From: Candidatus Flexifilum breve | Lineage (GTDB): Bacteria; Chloroflexota; Anaerolineae; Aggregatilineales; Phototrophicaceae | Length of the DNA stretch: 64,000 bases | Direction of reading: 5' to 3' | NCBI GenBank assembly: GCA_016717205.1 | Contig: JADKGC010000001.1 | Location: forward strand, 1,240,001 to 1,304,000 | In this document: positions 25,755 through 34,117 of the stretch, one piece after another | Layout: the number at the start of each line of letters is the position of its first letter | Numbering within the stretch: position 1 is the first letter of the stretch | Made by a program: the position numbers and the translations under genes | The notes under the pieces: model-generated | Told to the model about the DNA's origin: nothing | The model's database searches: none | The model's input: the letters and a program-made list of their open reading frames with translations, nothing else

Positions 25755-26162
25755 CTGAGCCGCATTACCACCAATCCACTCGGTCAGGGTCTTGGTGACA
25801 TCCGCCGTCAGCTTGAGATTGAAGCTGAGGTAGCCGGTCGCATCCGCGACGAAGGTCGGGCGCACGATGAGCGAACCGTCGGTATGCAGACCAAGGGCGA
25901 GGAAGGCGTTCCCCGTGCCAACCTGCCGGGTGGTGTTCAAGCCGTCAACCGGTTGAATATGCGAGAGGATGCGGGTGAATTCGCTGAAGCGGGGACGCAG
26001 AGCAAATTCGAGCGCGTTCAGGCTCACGGAGATGGCCAGATGATCGCCTTCGCGGCGCATCGAGATCTGCGTCTGCTGGGCGGGGTCGGCGCTGGAGGTC
26101 AAGGAGAGAAGCTGGCTGTCATGGTCGGCGTGAGCGCGGTCAACGGTCAAAAACTGGCGCAT
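25737..26162 (-). CDS. Hypothetical protein upstream of the gcv riboswitch
   Basis: This encodes 141 residues with no recognised family. The C-terminal half is beta-rich (SLIVRPTFVADATGYLSFNLKLTADV) and there is no signal or membrane segment. The stop overlaps the -35 region of the gcv promoter. The start is taken at the ATG of MRQFLTVDRAHADHD. A functional link to glycine metabolism is not implied by anything but position. Confidence 0.6.
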   Translation of the reverse strand: MRQFLTVDRAHADHDSQLLSLTSSADPAQQTQISMRREGDHLAISVSLNALEFALRPRFSEFTRILSHIQPVDGLNTTRQVGTGNAFLALGLHTDGSLIVRPTFVADATGYLSFNLKLTADVTKTLTEWIGGNAAQLPKQV

Positions 26163-26530
26163 GGGGTCTTACTCCGGGGCACTGAGGCGAACAAGATGGC
26201 GGGGATGATACCGCCGTCTACTTAATATGACAAACGTCTCTATGAAGCGATACAAGTGTCACATGGGATCGTGAAGGATTTCTCATACTATATAGGTGTC
26301 GCCTAAAAATTCAAGTTTGACGACTTCCATGTCGGTCTTAACCCATGGAGTTCGTGCGCTGCCTTCCAAACCTTCCGCACCTTCTTCCCCTATTGAAAGC
26401 CTCGCCTAGTGAGGCGGAGATGACGCGCACAGTCTCCGCCTCACATTTTCTTTCTGGCAGGAACGCTTTTCCAAGCTTCAGTACCACGCTTGTCGATCTT
26501 CAGCAGCACTTTGCGGGCATCAACTTACAG
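26163..26530. other. Intergenic region with a perfect hairpin
   Basis: No gene is seen. The AT-richer part 26221-26340 could hold the promoter of the 141-codon gene. A strong hairpin lies at 26409-26444. Confidence 0.5.
26409..26454 (+). terminator. Perfect 12-bp hairpin, terminator-like
   Basis: GTGAGGCGGAGA (26409-26420) pairs with TCTCCGCCTCAC (26433-26444), followed by ATTTTCTTTCT on the plus strand. No plus-strand gene ends here, so it may instead stabilise or end the minus-strand transcript of the glycolipid-binding gene. Confidence 0.6.
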
Positions 26531-27109
26531 TCACGCCGATTGAATCCGTCGAAACAACCCCGGATAGTCGAGCACGATGCCGTCATCATCGACCGGGAGC
26601 ACCGCTTCAAAATCCACTTCCAGCGATTCGAACTTGTAGTGCTGCACCCCATCAATGCGCCCGAAATGCGTGTAGCGCTGGCGTGATGGGCTGACTTCCA
26701 GCGTTGGAAAATCGACATAGGCCACGTTGATCTCCGCCGATTTGCCCGGCTGCAGCCCGAGACGGCGAATCGGCAGCGTGTTGGTGAAAGGTGTCGCGCG
26801 CAGATCCACGTCGAGGCAGCCGTCGAGTTCCGGCAGCGGCTCGCCGTCGGCGGTATGCCAGCGGCCGTCCTCAGCGCGCCGCAGGTGCACGCTCTCAACT
26901 GTCGCGCCCGCGTCGACGAACTTGTACACGTCCAATTCGCGCATGTGCCAGTGAGCATCGCAGCAGAGGCGATAGATCACGCGCATGGGCTCGCCTTCGA
27001 TGACGCCGAGCAGCGTGCTCTTGACCACATAGCAGTTCGCCCGTGCCGAAATATGCAGCAGTTCCGTGCCGGTGTTGTCCCAGCGCGTCCACAAGAGATT
27101 GCGATCCAT
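26531..27109 (-). CDS. Putative glycolipid-binding domain protein (DUF1089 type)
   Basis: This encodes 192 residues matching the putative glycolipid-binding family (PF06475). It opens with W-D-x-x-G and E-L-L-H (LWTRWDNTGTELLHI), and has a beta barrel with VIYRLCCDAHWHMRELDV, a DGRWHTADGEPLPELDGCLDVDL segment and the diagnostic TPFTNTLPIRRLGL. It is a cytoplasmic protein of unknown role. Its ATG overlaps the stop of the upstream DinB gene by one base (TAATG), so the two are translationally coupled. Confidence 0.85.
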   Translation of the reverse strand: MDRNLLWTRWDNTGTELLHISARANCYVVKSTLLGVIEGEPMRVIYRLCCDAHWHMRELDVYKFVDAGATVESVHLRRAEDGRWHTADGEPLPELDGCLDVDLRATPFTNTLPIRRLGLQPGKSAEINVAYVDFPTLEVSPSRQRYTHFGRIDGVQHYKFESLEVDFEAVLPVDDDGIVLDYPGLFRRIQSA

Positions 27110-27588
27110 TAACGTTTCTCCCAGTCCCACAACCCATAAGCGACTTCATCCGGCAGGGGCTGCCCCGCCAGCGTGAGCGTCATGCCGATTTCGCCGCGGT
27201 GATAGCCTTCATGCGCGAGCAAATAGCCGAGGAAGCCCGCCACATGCGGCTTGATGTTGGGCAGCTTGCCCTGCTCCACGCCGCGCTGAAATAGCGCGCC
27301 CATGCGTTCGCCGGACTGTGTCAGCGCAGCGCGGAGGGCTCCTTTAGTGAGCGCGTCTTTGTCGGCTTTGGTCTTGGTCGGCAGCTTGGGCAAACCGACC
27401 GCGAGATCGGGCGCGGCGGGTTCGAGCCACATCCCACGCACCTTGTGCAGATGCGCGAAGATTTCGGCGACGCTGCGCCCCTTCATGCCCACCGGAACAG
27501 CGGGCAGTACATCCGGCGGGATGGCGTCCAGCAGGTAAAGGTTGATGCGGTGATTGATCATCCACGAATCGACCAGTTGATCGGTCAT
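27109..27588 (-). CDS. DinB family protein
   Basis: This is a 159-residue four-helix-bundle protein of the DinB/YfiT superfamily, whose members are often metal-dependent thiol transferases. Metal-ligand candidates are the His residues in SVAEIFAHLHKVRG (about 40-53) and the C-terminal HEGYHRGEI (about 130-138). The ATG has GGAGG just upstream. A GAACATGAGTTC box, an exact match to the Gram-positive-type LexA core, overlaps the promoter, suggesting DNA-damage induction as for the original Bacillus dinB. It is coupled to the glycolipid-binding gene. Confidence 0.88.
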   Translation of the reverse strand: MTDQLVDSWMINHRINLYLLDAIPPDVLPAVPVGMKGRSVAEIFAHLHKVRGMWLEPAAPDLAVGLPKLPTKTKADKDALTKGALRAALTQSGERMGALFQRGVEQGKLPNIKPHVAGFLGYLLAHEGYHRGEIGMTLTLAGQPLPDEVAYGLWDWEKR

Positions 27589-27634
27589 GCTGCCTCCGGG
27601 CACGGTGCGCGCATCGTAATCACAATATACGCAC

Positions 27635-27652
27635 ATTATAGAACATGAGTTC
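27635..27652 (-). promoter_or_regulatory. dinB promoter with LexA/SOS-type box
   Basis: On the minus strand TATAAT (27635-27640) is directly preceded by GAACTCATGTTC (27641-27652), which fits GAACN4GTTC exactly with arms extended to AGAAC/GTTCT. A repressor bound there would cover the -10/-35 spacer. Confidence 0.6.
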
Positions 27653-27667
27653 TATTTCTAGCAACCG

Positions 27668-28744
27668 CTATCTGGCGTTGAGGGCGAGGATTTCGGGGAT
27701 CTGGTGATGGATAGTGAAAATGACGAGATTATCCCCGACTTCGACCGTGAGATCGCCCGGTGGATGCACGTCGACGTTCTTGTTGCGCTCATGGAGCACA
27801 ATGTCGATATCGTGCTCGCTCTGAATGTCATCAATCGTCTTGCCGGCCAACTGCGATTCGGTTTCGACCTGTAAGCGCAGGAGGCTGTAATCCTTGTCGT
27901 GAATGTTGAAGGTCGGCGCGACATCCACGCCCATCGCCATCCCGGCGAAGGCCGGCGCAGCCAGATCGGATGAGCTGAGCGTCTCGACGTTGAGCGACTT
28001 CTTGAGATGGGCGGCAAATTCGTCATCCCACATACGCACGACGATCCGTGCCTGCGGATTCATTTCCCGGGCGCGTACGCACACTTCGAGATTGAGAAAG
28101 TCCTCGGAGGTGGCGACGATCAACGCGCGGGCGAAGGGCAGCCCCGCCCGTTCCAACGTGTGCCGCGCGCGGCCATCGCCGATAATGAGCGGCACGCTCA
28201 GGCGCGTCAGCTCGTGTTCCAGCCGCTCGTGGCGGTCGAGGTCAATCGCGACGACCTCAATCCCCATATCGGCCAGCGACCGCAGCACGCGCAGCCCAAT
28301 ATGCCCGATCCCCAGCACGATCACATGATTGCGATAGGTCGACACGACGGCCTCCTCCCACGCGCTGCGGCGCTCGGTACGGTCAAAAAACAGGCGAACA
28401 AAGTCAGATGCGCCGCGCCCGACGATGTAAATGGCGAGGATGGGCATGACATACCAGAACGCGATCAAATGCGGCTCGTCCGGCAGATCGATCACCGGAT
28501 TGAAGACCATGAGCGAAATCATCGCATAGGGCAGATCGACGAGCGGGATGCGTTCGTGACCCGCCAGCGCCCATAATTCGCCGTAGATCACACCGCCGAC
28601 GATGGTCGCCAGCAGGAACACCGTGATGGGACGGCGAAACTCGTGCCACAGCGCCGAAGTGTCCCGCCACGCCGCGCGCAGCATGCGACCAAAACGGTCG
28701 ATACGGCGGCGTCCCCGCGGGGTGACTAGGCGCATCTGCGACAA
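27668..28744 (-). CDS. RCK/TrkA-N domain membrane protein, ion-channel-like
   Basis: This encodes 358 residues. Two hydrophobic segments (about 41-62 and 93-112) flank a region where a K+ channel would have its pore. The cytoplasmic part is a complete RCK unit: TrkA-N with the Rossmann motif VLGIGHIGLRVLRSL (about 144-158) and acidic AIDLDRHE, and TrkA-C at about 280-356. The pore segment reads DLPYAMISLMVFNPVIDLPDE and lacks the TxGYG selectivity filter. It could be a non-selective or altered channel. It is 9 bases from the HTH regulator gene and in one operon with it. Confidence 0.8.
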   Translation of the reverse strand: MSQMRLVTPRGRRRIDRFGRMLRAAWRDTSALWHEFRRPITVFLLATIVGGVIYGELWALAGHERIPLVDLPYAMISLMVFNPVIDLPDEPHLIAFWYVMPILAIYIVGRGASDFVRLFFDRTERRSAWEEAVVSTYRNHVIVLGIGHIGLRVLRSLADMGIEVVAIDLDRHERLEHELTRLSVPLIIGDGRARHTLERAGLPFARALIVATSEDFLNLEVCVRAREMNPQARIVVRMWDDEFAAHLKKSLNVETLSSSDLAAPAFAGMAMGVDVAPTFNIHDKDYSLLRLQVETESQLAGKTIDDIQSEHDIDIVLHERNKNVDVHPPGDLTVEVGDNLVIFTIHHQIPEILALNAR

Positions 28745-28753
28745 GCGGTTCTC

Positions 28754-29395
28754 CTACTGAGCTTCAGCATCCGACGCGGGCTGATCATCCGCGGTTACAG
28801 ACGACAGATGAAAACCCACGATGAAATTGTAACTCCGTTTGTCAGCGCCCGGTATTTGCTGCGCCGCGAACATCTCTTTTTCCAGATCCAATAAGCGCTC
28901 AAAAAAGGTTTGCGCCTGTTCCCGCGTGAGGTAGAGCGGCGTGCGGCGGAACAGCAGCGCGTCCGGATGCGGCGCGTAGACCTCCATGTTGATCAGGCCG
29001 CTGCGCAGCGCGGTCCGCAGGTCAGCGCGCGTTTCGTCGAGCACGACATTCATCACGTATTCCATGCCCTGCTCGCCTTCCGGCGTCGCCAGCGTGAGCA
29101 GCGACCGGTGAATCGGAAAGGTATAGGCCGTCACCTGATAGAACTTCTCTTCGACCGCGCCCGCCAGTGGGCGCGTTTCGACCACGCGGATGAAGCCGTG
29201 CTTTTCCAGCTGGTGGATTTGGTAGTACAGGCGCGTGAACGGCACATCGAGCACGGCGGCGATATCGTGGATGCTGCGCGGTTCGCCGACGAGTTCGCGC
29301 AAAATCCGCTGGCGCACCGGGTCAAAGTAGACCTTGAGGGCTTCCAGATCCGTGATCAGGTGCTCAGATTGGGGACGGATTGGCTCATCAGTCAT
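28754..29395 (-). CDS. ArsR-like winged-helix transcriptional regulator
   Basis: This encodes 213 residues. The N-terminal winged helix (about 18-85) reads LKVYFDPVRQRILRELVGEPRSIHDIAAVLDVPFTRLYYQIHQLEKHGFIRVV, a typical ArsR/HTH_20 domain. The remaining 125 residues are a helical sensor domain without Cys metal ligands, so this is not a metal sensor of the SmtB kind. It is cotranscribed with the RCK membrane protein. An interrupted palindrome TTGAAAA-N4-TTTTCAA upstream (29412-29429), between it and the divergent promoter, is a likely operator. Confidence 0.85.
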   Translation of the reverse strand: MTDEPIRPQSEHLITDLEALKVYFDPVRQRILRELVGEPRSIHDIAAVLDVPFTRLYYQIHQLEKHGFIRVVETRPLAGAVEEKFYQVTAYTFPIHRSLLTLATPEGEQGMEYVMNVVLDETRADLRTALRSGLINMEVYAPHPDALLFRRTPLYLTREQAQTFFERLLDLEKEMFAAQQIPGADKRSYNFIVGFHLSSVTADDQPASDAEAQ

Positions 29396-29411
29396 CGGGG
29401 CTTACCTCTCA

Positions 29412-29429
29412 TTGAAAAATCATTTTCAA
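29412..29429. promoter_or_regulatory. Interrupted palindrome between divergent genes, candidate operator
   Basis: TTGAAAA (29412-29418) and TTTTCAA (29423-29429) form perfect arms with a 4-base centre, just upstream of the ArsR-like gene and of the divergent promoter. Confidence 0.55.
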
Positions 29430-29433
29430 CGTC

Positions 29434-29463
29434 TTGACAGTCAAAATCAGATCATGCTATGCT
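29434..29463 (+). promoter_or_regulatory. Promoter of the small membrane protein/hydrolase unit
   Basis: A perfect TTGACA (29434-29439) is followed after 18 bases by TATGCT (29458-29463). It rules out the ATG at 29459 as a start for the next gene. Confidence 0.75.
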
Positions 29464-29515
29464 GACGTTGCAAAAGAATTTTAAACGCACGATGGATGTT
29501 GGACAAGGTGGAGCA

Positions 29516-29764
29516 ATGCAGACCAAATCACCGACCGATGCTACTCCGGTGCTAATCATCATTTTTCTACTGTTGGCCGCAGTCAATCTCCTCACTGGAG
29601 AGTTATTGGATGCCCTGCTGTGGGGCGTCATCGGCGGCGGGATCGCTTTAACCCGCCGGATTGAAACCAACAGTCCGAAACGCAGCCAGATTCTGGCGTA
29701 TGCCGTGGTGGGCATCGCGCTGATTCTGGTGCTCGCCCGCATCTTGACTGATCTCGTTCAATAA
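29516..29764 (+). CDS. Small two-TM membrane protein
   Basis: This encodes 82 residues with two hydrophobic segments (about 10-35 and 53-78) joined by a short basic loop (RRIETNSPKRSQ). No family is recognised. The open frame starts earlier, but the promoter -10 box covers the first ATG; the chosen ATG has GGTGGAG 5 bases upstream. It lies 17 bases before the hydrolase gene and is divergent from the ArsR-like regulator, which may control it. Confidence 0.65.
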   Translation: MQTKSPTDATPVLIIIFLLLAAVNLLTGELLDALLWGVIGGGIALTRRIETNSPKRSQILAYAVVGIALILVLARILTDLVQ

Positions 29765-29781
29765 TCAGGGAGTCTTGACTC

Positions 29782-31668
29782 ATGAAAAGCTTGATCTTCA
29801 TCATCACGGCGCTGCTGCTGGCGGTGATCCCCGTCGCCGCGCAAGAGGACGCGGTGCCGCGCTTTGAGCCTGCCGACTGTCCGTTTGACGCCGACGGCAG
29901 CGTCGAGTGCGGCTTCGTGGTCGTGCCCGAGTTCCACGCACAGCCTGACGGCGACACGATCCGCCTGTCGGTGGTGATTCAGCGCGGCAGTGACCCGGAC
30001 GCCGCCCCCGTAATTTTGCTCTCCGGTGGTCCCGGCGAAAAGACGACGGAGAATGCCGAATTTGCGCTCTTCGGCGGCTTCTCAACCCTCGCCGATGACA
30101 CGCGCGACTTCATCGTGTTCGATCAGCGCGGCGTGGGCTTGTCGGAGCCCGCGCTCGAATGCCCGGAATATGCCGAGACGATGCTGGCGTGGCTGGAACG
30201 CGAACCCGATCCGGAAGCATCAGCCCAAGCCGTGTATGACGCGCTGCTGGCGTGCCGCGCGCGCCTCGCCGCGGAGGGCATCGACTTTGCCGCGTATAAC
30301 ACGCTCGAAAACGCCGCGGATGTCGCCGCCCTCACCGAAGCGCTCGGCTACGAGCAGGTGAATCTGGTGGGCGTGTCGTATGGGTCGCTGCTGGCGCAGG
30401 CCGTCATGCGTGACTATCCGGGAATCGTACGCAGCGTCGTGATCGACTCGGTGCTGCCGACCACGCGCAGCTTCTTCATCGACATTTTCGACACGGTGAC
30501 GGATTCGCTTACCCGCCTGATTCAGGCGTGCGGCGCGGATGCCGCATGTAACGCCGCCTATCCCGATTTGCAGCAGGTGCTGTTCGACACCATCGACCAA
30601 CTGAACGCCAACCCGCAGGTGATCAGTATCACCGACCCGCTGAGCGGCGAAACCTATGATGCCTACCTCACCGGCGATGCGCTGCTCGGCAATCTCGCCA
30701 TCTTCCTGTATCAGGCCTCGCTGCTGCCTCTCCTCCCGCAGACGATCTATGACGTCAGCACGGGCAGCTACGACCTGATGGCGCAGTTGAGCGGTTTGGT
30801 ACTGCCCGCCTACAACGCATTGTCACGGGGCATGAATTACTCGGTGTTCTGTGCCGATGACTTGATCGGGCGGGCGCCGGAAGAACTGCTGGCGGCCTAT
30901 GAAGCGCTGCCGCCGCAGTATCGCGGGCAGGCCGATCTCGAAGTGCTGATGGAGACGACCGGATTTGCGCTGTGTGCGGCGTGGGATGTGCCAGCGCTTG
31001 ACGACAGTGTGAAAGAACCCATCGTGAGCGACATTCCGACGCTGGTCATGGGTGGGCAGTATGACCCGGTGACGCCGTTCAGTTATGCCGAAGAAGTTGC
31101 AGCGAACCTGAGCAACAGCTACGTCTACTAATATCCGGCCGTCGGCCACAGTGTGATCAATTCGAACACGTGCGGCGCATCGATGGCCGCGGCCTTCATC
31201 ACCGACCCAACCACCGCGCCCGACGACGCCTGTATCGCCGACCTGCAGCCCGTTCAGTTCGCGGTGCCTGTCACTGACGTTACCTTCGAGCCCTTCACCA
31301 ATGAAGCAATGGGCTTGACGGGCGAGATTCCCAGCGGGTGGGCAGATCGCGGCCAAGGCATCTACATCGACTCGGCGTCGGCGACGCGCGGCCTGATCCT
31401 TCAGGCGTTCCCCGGCACGCCGCAGCAGGCGGTTGATCTCCTGTCCTCGCAGACCGGATCACCGCTGGAAGAAGGCGCGACCGAGACCATCGGCAGCTAC
31501 GAGTGGACGTTCTATCAGGTGACGACGCAGGGCTTCAGCTTTGATGTCGCCGTGACCAGCGACGGCGGCACAGTCGTGCTCGCGGTCCTGCAGGTCCTGC
31601 CCAGCGAGCGCGATCAACTCTTCGCGAGCATCTTCCGGCCCGTGCTGGCGACCATTCAAGCGTCGTAA
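29782..31668 (+). pseudogene. Secreted alpha/beta hydrolase with in-frame stop (TAP/proline iminopeptidase-like)
   Basis: The frame runs 628 codons but is interrupted by TAA at 31129-31131 (codon 450). It encodes a signal peptide (MKSLIFIITALLLAVIPVAAQ), the oxyanion region LLSGGPGEKTTE, VFDQRGVGLSEP and the nucleophile elbow GVSYGS with S199. The catalytic acid is D428 in MGGQYDPVTP. The catalytic His is H456 in YPAVGHSV, just after the stop, so the truncated product would be inactive. A C-terminal beta domain of about 130 residues follows, similar in plan to the secreted protein at 8.9-9.6 kb. TAC to TAA is a single-base change, so it may be a sequence error or a recent loss. Confidence 0.85.
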
Positions 31669-31726
31669 TTCAAACCTCCGCGCTTACCCCTTTTCGGGTG
31701 GAGGTAAGTAGGTGACGGAATATCTC

Positions 31727-31758
31727 CGGCGGGGGCACAGTGTACAGTGCCCCCGCCG
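31727..31758. terminator. Perfect 12-bp GC hairpin
   Basis: CGGCGGGGGCAC (31727-31738) pairs with GTGCCCCCGCCG (31747-31758) around an 8-base loop, downstream of the hydrolase gene. The following T run is weak (TGTTTCTC). Confidence 0.7.
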
Positions 31759-31859
31759 ATGTTTCTCATCGACCTACAGCCCGAATCAATACCATATTGA
31801 TCCCACGCAGGCTGGACTATAATGGGAGACGCACGTCTCTTCAGCTTATTGGAACGGTC

Positions 31860-32746
31860 ATGATCCTAAACCTCGTCTGTTGATCGCCTACGCGCATCCC
31901 GATGATGAAAGTTTTGGGCTTGGCGGTGCTATCGCCAAGTGGGTCGATGCCGGTGTCGACGTCTATTTGATTTGCGCCACCAACGGGGAGCGCGGCACCG
32001 TCGCACCGGAACTGCTGCAAGGCTACAACTCGATTGCCGAACTGCGCCTCGCCGAACTCGAATGCGCGGCTCAGAAGCTGCGCCTCACCGAAGTGTTCAA
32101 GCTCGGCTACAAGGACAGCGGCATGATGGGTTCGCCCACCTGCGAAGACTCCGAATGTCTGTGGCAGGCCAACGTCGACGAAGTCACGCGCCGCTGCGTG
32201 GAAATTTACCGCGAGGTGCAGCCGCATGTCGTCGTGACCTTCAACAAGTATGGCGGTTACGGCCACCCGGATCACATTGCCATTCAGCGCGCCGCGACCA
32301 AAGCCTTCCACTTGGCGGGTGATGCAAATTTCGTCACCGGGCAGCCCAGCTATAAGCCGCAAAAACTGTACTACTCCAGCATTCCCAAGCGCCAGCTTCA
32401 GCTCGGCATCACGATGCTGCGTCTGCGCGGCATTGACCCGCGCAAGTTGGGACGCAACAAAGACCTCGATCTGGTCAAAATCCTCGAAAACGTCGAACCG
32501 ACGCACACCAATCTCGACGTGAGCCGCTACTTCACGCATTGGGACGAAGCCAACCAGTGCCATAAAAGCCAGTTAGGCGGCGGCCCGACGTGGCGCATGC
32601 CGTTGACGCTCCGCCGCTGGTTCGCGCCGCATCAGGGCTTCACGCGCGTCGTGCCGGCCCCGGCGCACAATCGCGTCGACGAAACCGATCTCTTCGCGGG
32701 TGTCACCGTCGATGCCCGCCGCCAATTGCAAGCTGCTGCTGACTAA
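31860..32746 (+). CDS. PIG-L family deacetylase (LmbE/Mca-like), start probably frame-shifted
   Basis: Zn-dependent N-acetyl-sugar or thiol-conjugate deacetylase of the PIG-L family. The zinc motif AYAHPDDESFG and the second site GGYGHPDHIAIQRA are intact, with CEDSECLWQANVDEVTRRCVEIYREVQPHVVVTF between them, which is closest to Mca/MshB-type proteins. The conserved frame has no ATG before it; its first possible start is TTG 31880. An ATG at 31860 with GGAACGG upstream would join the frame if one G were restored (ATGGATCC), giving MDPKPRLLIAYAHPDD and 295 residues. The start is therefore uncertain. Confidence 0.85.
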
Positions 32747-32772
32747 ATGCGCACCCTTCCCCCGGTCAGTTT

Positions 32773-32808
32773 CCCCTCTCCTCCCGGAGAGGGGTCAGGG
32801 GGTGAGGC
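32773..32808. repeat. Family A repeat
   Basis: The hairpin CCCCTCTCC/GGAGAGGGG around TCCC is followed by TCAGGGGGTGAGGC. It lies between two plus-strand genes. Confidence 0.8.
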
Positions 32809-32832
32809 TGCTGGGGAAATGAGCCAATTCCC

Positions 32833-33237
32833 GTGACTGAATCCACTGACGCCACCGCGCGCATTGACCGCCTGCTCGACGCGATTGAACTCGTCAAAAC
32901 GAATCGCCGCCGCGAAGCGCGTGAATTGCTGCGCGATCTCATCGAAGAAGACAGTGATTTTGAAGATGCGTGGCTGTGGATGAGCGTCGCCGTCGATTCG
33001 CTCGATCAGAGTTCGATCTGTCTGGATAATGTGCTGCGCGTCAACCCGAAGAACAGTGAAGCAGCGGGCGCGCTCTACCGCATTCGCATCCCCGAAATTG
33101 AGATGGAAAAGCGGCGCACCCGCCTGCGCTTCTACCGTGATATCGCCTTTATGTCGATGTGGGTGCTGATTCTGCTGTCGCTGTTCGCGGGCTTCAACAC
33201 CATCATGGGTGTGGTCGCTGCGAGCGCTCCCCCGTGA
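32833..33237 (+). CDS. Short TPR-like protein with C-terminal membrane anchor
   Basis: This encodes 134 residues from a GTG start. A helical N-terminal part resembles one and a half TPR units (RIDRLLDAIELVKTNRRREARELLRDLIEEDSDFEDAWLWMSVAVDSL), followed by a charged helix and one transmembrane segment near the C-terminus (about 106-128). An ATG 12 bases earlier is out of frame and closes at once. It is convergent with, and 1 base from, the PstS-like gene. The function is unknown; the layout would place the helical part in the cytoplasm. Confidence 0.65.
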   Translation: MTESTDATARIDRLLDAIELVKTNRRREARELLRDLIEEDSDFEDAWLWMSVAVDSLDQSSICLDNVLRVNPKNSEAAGALYRIRIPEIEMEKRRTRLRFYRDIAFMSMWVLILLSLFAGFNTIMGVVAASAPP

Positions 33238-33238
33238 T

Positions 33239-34066
33239 CTAGCGCACGTCCTCATTTAACAACGGCGCGTAGTTCTGCGCGATCACCGCCTGCCCATCGG
33301 GGCTCTGCGCCCAACCGATGAAATTGCGAAAGTGGGTCTCCGGCTCCTGCAGCCCCGCGAAGTAGACCAGCGCGCGCAGCGGGTAGGCATTGTTGGCGAC
33401 ATTTTCGAGGGTCGGCGCAACATTTTCGATGCGCAGGGGGTACACGCTGCTGTTGAGGTAGCTCATCGACACATAGCCGATGGCGCCCGGCGTGCGCGCC
33501 ACACTTGTCACGACCGCCGCGCTGGACGGCGCGATCTGCGCGGTCGTCGTCGTCCGCCGATCCCCCATCACCAGGTTTTCGAACACCAACCGCGTCCCTG
33601 AACCATCTTCGCGGCTGATCACGGTAATCGGCAGATCTGCGCCGCCAAGTTCCGCCCAGTTGTTGATCCAGCCCTGATAGATGCTGCGCAGGCGCGCGAC
33701 GGTCAAGTTGCCGACCACGTTCGCCGGATGTACGATCACCGCGATGCCGTCCTGCGCAATCGGCAGCGCGATCAACGGGCCGAGTTCTTCCGGCGGCAGG
33801 TAATTCGTCAGCAGATAGGCATCGTCGTGCAGGAGCACTTGATCCACCATCGCTTCGTAATTGCCGGTGTTGACTTCAAAGACCACCGCCGAATTGACAC
33901 GGCTGTAGGCCGCTGTCAGCGTGTTGATCAGCGGGATTAGCGGCGTCGTTACATAGATCCGCAGCGCCGTCACTTCGGTCGTCGGGGTCGAGGCGGGCAG
34001 CATCTGCCCGCTGCAGCTTGCCAACGTCAAGGCGGCAACGACAAGAGCGCGTCTGGCTTTTTCCAT
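33239..34066 (-). CDS. PstS-like substrate-binding lipoprotein
   Basis: This encodes 275 residues with a lipoprotein signal (LVVAALTLASCSG, lipobox LASC). It is a periplasmic-binding-protein fold of the phosphate-binding type with the anion loop SREDGSGTR (about 150-158) and the GAIGYVSMSYL segment common to PstS-like proteins. It is shorter than true PstS and no ABC permease or ATPase genes are adjacent, so it may serve as an orphan binding or sensing protein, or work with a transporter encoded elsewhere. The ligand is probably phosphate or a similar oxyanion. Confidence 0.85.
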   Translation of the reverse strand: MEKARRALVVAALTLASCSGQMLPASTPTTEVTALRIYVTTPLIPLINTLTAAYSRVNSAVVFEVNTGNYEAMVDQVLLHDDAYLLTNYLPPEELGPLIALPIAQDGIAVIVHPANVVGNLTVARLRSIYQGWINNWAELGGADLPITVISREDGSGTRLVFENLVMGDRRTTTTAQIAPSSAAVVTSVARTPGAIGYVSMSYLNSSVYPLRIENVAPTLENVANNAYPLRALVYFAGLQEPETHFRNFIGWAQSPDGQAVIAQNYAPLLNEDVR

Positions 34067-34117
34067 ACGCGCTTAGCGTTCCTGAGTTGTCTGCATAGCA
34101 GAGTTCGATGTCATCGT

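Noticed and set aside
29459..29515. Earlier ATG for the small membrane protein at 29.5 kb
   Set aside because: It overlaps the -10 box of the only good promoter, so it would not be in the transcript.
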